NCBI RefSeq assembly: GCF_030373985.1
Contig: NZ_JAUCRB010000001.1
Location: 62,001 to 126,000 of the forward strand
Source: Wolbachia pipientis
GTDB taxonomy: Bacteria > Pseudomonadota > Alphaproteobacteria > Rickettsiales > Anaplasmataceae
Reading direction: 5' to 3'
DNA: 64,000 nucleotides
Positions within the stretch are counted from its first letter, which is position 1; every line of letters begins with the position of its first letter. Below the pieces are notes generated by a model. It did no database searches. It had not been told where the DNA came from and saw only the letters and a list, made by a program, of their open reading frames with translations. Below are positions 59,803-64,000 of the stretch, one piece after another. The translations under genes and the position numbers were made by a program.

Positions 59803-62463
59803 ATGCCAGATTCTATTTTAGCTTTAACAGCTGTCCTTATATTCTTCATTTTCACATTGTCGCTTCTTTTTATAAAAAGGACATTTGGATCTACAAATAA
59901 GAAGATAATAAAGTCCTTCAGAAAAATTGCTCAGCAAATAAATGCGCTAGAGCAAGATATGCAGAGCTTATCTGATGAGGAGCTTGCTGGTAAGACTGAG
60001 GAATTTAAACGGGAATTGAAGAACGGAAAAACACTAAATGACCTTCTCATACCTGCATTTGCAGTTGTGCGCGAGGCATCGCGAAGATTTCTTGGTATGA
60101 GACACTTCGACGTTCAGTTGATCGGTGGAATGGTGCTTCACAATGGTATGATATCAGAAATGAAGACAGGAGAAGGAAAGACACTTGTTGCAACTTTAGC
60201 TGCATATCTTAATTCTTTGGAAGGAAAAGGCGTGCACGTCGTAACTGTTAACGACTACCTTGCAAAACGGGACACAGAATGGATGAGCAAGTTATATAAT
60301 TCTCTTGGGATTTCTGTTGCATTCATTACGAATGATTTAACAGATAAAGAGAGGAAAGAGGCTTATAGTGCAGATATCTTGTATTCAACAAACAATGAAC
60401 TAGCTTTTGATTACTTGAGAGACAATATGAAATTTTCTCGAGAAGATATGGTTCAGAGAGGCTTTAATTACGCAATAGTAGACGAAGTAGACTCCATATT
60501 GATTGATGAAGCGCGTACTCCGCTTATTATTTCTGGTCCAGTTGAAGAGAACAATCAAATATATAAGCACATAAATAGAATAGTTACTAAATTAGTTGGT
60601 TCTGATTATGAAGTAGATGAAAAGAGTAGGGCGGTATTCCTTACTGAAGATGGTATTTCACGAGTGGAGGAACTACTCAGGTCATATAATCTCATTCCTG
60701 AAAATTCTTCTCTCTATGATACCACCAACATGGTAATGACTCACTATATAGACCAGGCGTTACGTGCGCATAAGCTTTTTACTGCTGATAAAGATTATAT
60801 AGTAAAGAATGGCAAGGTAATAATTATCGATGAGTTTACTGGACGTATGATGGAGGGCAGGAGATATTCTGATGGCCTTCACCAGGCACTTGAAGCAAAG
60901 GAGAATCTTGAAATTCAGCGTGAAAATCAAACTTTGGCATCGGTCACATTTCAGAACTACTTTCGTATGTACAATAAACTTTCTGGTATGACGGGAACAG
61001 CAGCAACAGAGGCGGAAGAATTTCGCGATATATATAAACTAAATGTAGTGAAAATACCAACCAACGTGCCTGTAAAAAGAATAGATCTTGATGACGAAAT
61101 TTATGGTACAGAAAAAGAAAAATTTAATGCTGTGTTAAAGTTTATAGAAGAATGCCACAAACGCCTTCAACCGGTCCTGGTTGGCACGGTAAGCATTGAA
61201 AACTCTGAGAAACTTTCTGTGCTTTTACGAAACAATTCTCTTAAGCACTCAGTGCTAAACGCTCGTTATCATGAACAAGAGGCATATATAATAGCACAAG
61301 CTGGAGTGCCAGGCAATATCACCATAGCAACCAACATGGCAGGGCGTGGAACTGATATTCAGCTTGGTGGAAACGCTGAAATGATTGCAAAGGTAGAACT
61401 AAAGAAGATCAAGAATGACGATGAAAGAGAGAGAAAATACCAAGAAATAGTCGAGAGGGTAAAAAAAGATAAGGAAATTGCTATAAAAGCTGGTGGTTTG
61501 TGCGTTATTGGAACAGAAAGACACGAAAGCAGGAGGATAGATGATCAATTACGTGGCCGTTCTAGCCGTCAGGGTGATCCTGGGCTTTCTAAGTTCTTTT
61601 TATCTCTTGAAGATGATTTAATGAGAATATTTGGCTCCGATAGAATGAGAAGTTTTTTACAAAGAGTGGGGCTAAAGAACAACGAAGCTATTCATCATCC
61701 ATGGATCAATAAAGCACTTGAGAAGGCACAAAAGAAAGTTGAAGCTCGAAATTATGATGTGCGAAAGTCTTTACTTAAGTTTGATGATGTAATCAATAAC
61801 CAACGTAAAGTTATTTTTGAACAGAGAAATCATATCTTAGGCAATGCAATCAATGATTTGTTTGAAGTATATAGTGAAGTAAATGAGGGCATAGTAGAAA
61901 GTATAGTACAAAGTGGTTATTATGAAGATTATGTTGAAGATATTGCCAAAGAATTCCATACGAGGTATGGGATAACACTCAATAGAGAAAACTTGGCAAA
62001 GTTTTTGAACAAACAAGAAGCTTTGGATTATATAAATAGTGATATACAGGGGTTTTTTGCCGAGAAAGAAAAATATTTCAATAGTCAACAAACTACAAAT
62101 TTATGGAATATAATAGTGAAGCAAGTGATGATTATGACACTTGATCATTTATGGAGGGAACACCTTTCAATTCTTGAAAGTTTAAGGCAAAGCATAAATT
62201 TGCGTGCCATGGGACAAAAAGACCCGCTGAATGAATTTAAACGCGAGGCCTTCTTGATGTTTGAGTCAATGCTTGAGAAGTGGAAAGAACTTACCATTCA
62301 CCGCCTAGCGCACTTTAAGTTGGCAGATGACCAAGAAATAGGCAATAGGTTACACCCTACTAAAAAGGACAATTTTCCCAAAGTTTCAAGAAACGACAAG
62401 TGCCCTTGTAACTCTGGGAAGAAGTACAAACACTGCCACGGAGCAGTTATTGTGGTAAATTAG
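59803..62463 (+). CDS. secA: preprotein translocase ATPase SecA
   Basis: 886 aa, motor of the Sec translocon. The first nucleotide-binding domain carries MKTGEGKT (Walker A, about 119-126), [11 protein letters not shown] and [18 protein letters not shown]2 carries [17 protein letters not shown] and [10 protein letters not shown]. The C-terminal SecB/zinc tail has [13 protein letters not shown]. The N-terminus is unusual, with an added hydrophobic stretch ([20 protein letters not shown]) before the usual start (about [12 protein letters not shown]). Confidence 0.97.
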   Translation: MPDSILALTAVLIFFIFTLSLLFIKRTFGSTNKKIIKSFRKIAQQINALEQDMQSLSDEELAGKTEEFKRELKNGKTLNDLLIPAFAVVREASRRFLGMRHFDVQLIGGMVLHNGMISEMKTGEGKTLVATLAAYLNSLEGKGVHVVTVNDYLAKRDTEWMSKLYNSLGISVAFITNDLTDKERKEAYSADILYSTNNELAFDYLRDNMKFSREDMVQRGFNYAIVDEVDSILIDEARTPLIISGPVEENNQIYKHINRIVTKLVGSDYEVDEKSRAVFLTEDGISRVEELLRSYNLIPENSSLYDTTNMVMTHYIDQALRAHKLFTADKDYIVKNGKVIIIDEFTGRMMEGRRYSDGLHQALEAKENLEIQRENQTLASVTFQNYFRMYNKLSGMTGTAATEAEEFRDIYKLNVVKIPTNVPVKRIDLDDEIYGTEKEKFNAVLKFIEECHKRLQPVLVGTVSIENSEKLSVLLRNNSLKHSVLNARYHEQEAYIIAQAGVPGNITIATNMAGRGTDIQLGGNAEMIAKVELKKIKNDDERERKYQEIVERVKKDKEIAIKAGGLCVIGTERHESRRIDDQLRGRSSRQGDPGLSKFFLSLEDDLMRIFGSDRMRSFLQRVGLKNNEAIHHPWINKALEKAQKKVEARNYDVRKSLLKFDDVINNQRKVIFEQRNHILGNAINDLFEVYSEVNEGIVESIVQSGYYEDYVEDIAKEFHTRYGITLNRENLAKFLNKQEALDYINSDIQGFFAEKEKYFNSQQTTNLWNIIVKQVMIMTLDHLWREHLSILESLRQSINLRAMGQKDPLNEFKREAFLMFESMLEKWKELTIHRLAHFKLADDQEIGNRLHPTKKDNFPKVSRNDKCPCNSGKKYKHCHGAVIVVN

Positions 62464-62479
62464 CATCAGTGGTCTGTGC

Positions 62480-62703
62480 ATGCTGATACTTAGCCTAACC
62501 TCACTTAACTCGCTGTCTAATAAGCGCTCTGGTTTTATTCGCTGAGAAGGTCCAGGTTCTTCCTCTGGTGGTTTCGTTGGTTTATTAAGTATGTACTTCT
62601 TAACTCTTTTGGCTCACTTAACTGCGATACCTACTCCAATTGCATCTACAATTGAAAATGATAGTGCTGTAATTCCTATTATTGCTGCTATTTCCATAAT
62701 CAT
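62480..62703 (-). pseudogene. small membrane ORF broken by TGA
   Basis: ATG at 62703 (MIMEIAAIIGITALSFSIVDA, one membrane helix) runs to an in-frame TGA near 62617. The frame then continues AKRVKKYILNKPTKPPEEEP and KPERLLDSELSEVRLS to about 62480 and on, without its own stop, antisense to the end of secA. Homology unknown; probably decayed. Confidence 0.4.
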
Positions 62704-62865
62704 TAAATAATTTAAACTAAACACTTTGCTCCTTTTATACTTACAGCTTTTTTAGGTTTATCTTGTATCCTGAATTTATATAAGCAGCCTATATACTATA
62801 AATAGTATGTCAATCGATTTATTTTACAGAACTGGTGTCTTCAGCTTAGCATTATTTACTTAGAT

Positions 62866-62896
62866 TCCAGATACTAGTACAAGCTACTTGGATGAC
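62866..62896. repeat. partial palindromic element
   Basis: CCAGATACTAGTACAAGCTACTTGGATGAC shares its GCTACTTGGATGAC end with the 3' arm of the element at 23381-23441. A short partial copy in the gap between secA and nrdB. Confidence 0.5.
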
Positions 62897-62919
62897 AGTA
62901 TGTAACACAAGGAGTCTAA

Positions 62920-63915
62920 TTAGCGCTCTTTATTGTCAGTATCGTTTTCAGCAAAAGCTTCTTCCCATGTGCCTTGAGTTGCTGCACGGCTATATTCAGT
63001 TACTCTATTTTCAAAGAAATTCGTATGCTCTACGCCATTTAGTATTTCATCAAGCCACTGAAGGGGATTATTATTAATATTATATATGGGTTTCAGACCC
63101 AATTGCGTTAACCGTCTATTTGCTATGTAGCGTATATAATTGCGGACTTCTTCCGCAGACAGCCCTTCAACGTCTCCTAAATCAAAAGCGAGCTTTATGA
63201 ATTCATCTTCAAGTCCAACAATAGTGCGACATGCAGAGTATAATTCCTCTTTGAACTCATCATTCCAAATTTCATTATTCTCTTTAATAAAAGTATTAAA
63301 TAAATTAATAATTGAATTGGTATGCAAGGTTTCGTCACGTGCTGACCAAGCGATTATTTGTCCCATGCCTTTCATTTTTCCAAAGCGTTGGAAGTTGAGC
63401 AGAATTGCAAATGATGCAAATAACTGCAGCCCTTCAGTGAAGGCACCAAATACTGCTAAAGTTTTAGCTACGTGTTTTTTATCGTGTTTTTTACTTTCCT
63501 CAAATTCCAACATGTATTCATACTTCTTTCTCATAGCATCATACTTCAAAAATGCTTGATACTCACTTTCTGGCATGCCAATTGTATCCAAAAGATAAGA
63601 GTAAGCTGCGATATGTATGGTTTCCATGTTAGAAAAGCTTGCAAGCATCATACATATTTCTGTTGGTTTAAGTATATTTGAATAATGTCTCATGTAGCAG
63701 TTGTTTACTTCAATGTCTGCTTGAGTGAAGAACCTAAAAATCTGAGTCAGTAAATTTTTTTCCATATTTGAAAGCTTAGTTTTCCAATCTTTTACATCGT
63801 CAGCAAGTGGAACTTCTTCAGGTATCCAATGTATCCTCTGTTGCTGTAGCCACGCATCATATGCCCAAGGGTAATGAAAGGGTTTATATATTGGATCTGC
63901 TTCTAACAATGACAT
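62920..63915 (-). CDS. nrdB: ribonucleoside-diphosphate reductase beta subunit
   Basis: 331 aa from ATG at 63915 (MSLLEADPIYKPFHYPWAYD); a TTG 48 nt upstream is less likely, and GG lies about 8 nt before the ATG. Class I small subunit that holds the di-iron/radical centre for deoxyribonucleotide synthesis. Iron-ligand segments are FFTQADIEVNNCYM, MLASFSNMETIHIAAYSYLL, a long second helix pair (GAFTEGLQLFASFAILLNF) and WSARDETLHTNSIINLF. The catalytic large subunit is not in the window. Confidence 0.95.
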   Translation of the reverse strand: MSLLEADPIYKPFHYPWAYDAWLQQQRIHWIPEEVPLADDVKDWKTKLSNMEKNLLTQIFRFFTQADIEVNNCYMRHYSNILKPTEICMMLASFSNMETIHIAAYSYLLDTIGMPESEYQAFLKYDAMRKKYEYMLEFEESKKHDKKHVAKTLAVFGAFTEGLQLFASFAILLNFQRFGKMKGMGQIIAWSARDETLHTNSIINLFNTFIKENNEIWNDEFKEELYSACRTIVGLEDEFIKLAFDLGDVEGLSAEEVRNYIRYIANRRLTQLGLKPIYNINNNPLQWLDEILNGVEHTNFFENRVTEYSRAATQGTWEEAFAENDTDNKER

Positions 63916-64000
63916 ATGATACCTATTATTTCCTGAAGTAAATACAATATTAAGCGATATCAAAAATCAGTCAATTTAACTTTTGAAAAATTTGACTACA

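Noticed and set aside
62480-62703. TGA read as tryptophan or selenocysteine in the small membrane ORF
   Set aside because: Intact genes here encode Trp with TGG, no selenocysteine element is seen, and the frame lacks its own stop; decay is simpler.

Overview
The window is AT-rich and looks like the chromosome of Wolbachia, or a very close Anaplasmataceae relative. The call rests on gene content: a small alphaproteobacterial housekeeping set with Rickettsiales-type IleRS and TolC-PopZ, ankyrin and pentapeptide-repeat proteins, many decayed transporter and ankyrin genes, and short palindromic repeats like those described in Wolbachia. Supergroup and strain cannot be read from the sequence alone.

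Layout. 1-2.6 kb: two decayed genes, a membrane protein and comEC. 2.8-6.1 kb: initiator tRNA-Met, pdxH, mutM, a small basic ORF overlapping mutM, tRNA-Thr and pccB. 6.3-7.0 kb: a decayed unknown gene. 7.2-10.8 kb: der, dsbB, dispersed-repeat copy 1, coq7, ppa, then tRNA-Ser. 11.3-16.4 kb: a broken ankyrin/transmembrane/AAA (FtsH-like) gene, then an intact pair encoding an exported ankyrin protein and an exported pentapeptide-repeat protein. 16.5-22.9 kb: gmk, dksA, ccmB, rlmE-popZ-tolC (minus), rplM-rpsI, a HU/IHF gene and pdxJ. 23-24 kb: repeat copy 2, a palindrome and an RDD pseudogene. 24.1-38.1 kb: icd, nth, miaB, a POT transporter pseudogene, ileS, a large unknown membrane/coiled-coil protein and alaS.

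38.1-45.2 kb is a graveyard of broken genes: a GDSL/SGNH hydrolase, two MFS transporters, a coiled-coil membrane protein and a gene with internal repeats. 45.2-48.7 kb: prfA, engB, a divergent argB and dut. 48.8-54.2 kb: a small membrane protein behind a strong promoter, a porin, a dicarboxylate-type symporter, tsaB carrying a palindromic insert, and a P-loop protein. 54.4-56.9 kb: a class II aldolase gene cut by one stop codon, repeat copy 3 and sucB. 56.9-59.6 kb: the decayed remains of a large minus-strand gene whose order reads PD-(D/E)XK-like nuclease, NB-ARC/STAND ATPase, then TPRs of about 42 residues. This is the architecture of NLR-like (Avs-type) immune proteins and is the most interesting signal here. 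59.8-64 kb: secA, a small broken membrane ORF and nrdB.

The intact genes serve translation (fMet, Thr and Ser tRNAs, ileS, alaS, prfA, rplM, rpsI, miaB, tsaB, rlmE), ribosome assembly and division (der, engB), DNA repair and nucleotide supply (mutM, nth, dut, nrdB, gmk), the TCA cycle and propionyl-CoA use (icd, sucB, pccB), vitamin B6 synthesis (pdxJ, pdxH), ubiquinone and haem/cytochrome maturation (coq7, ccmB), and secretion and envelope (secA, tolC, dsbB, porin). Decay is concentrated in transporters and accessory proteins.
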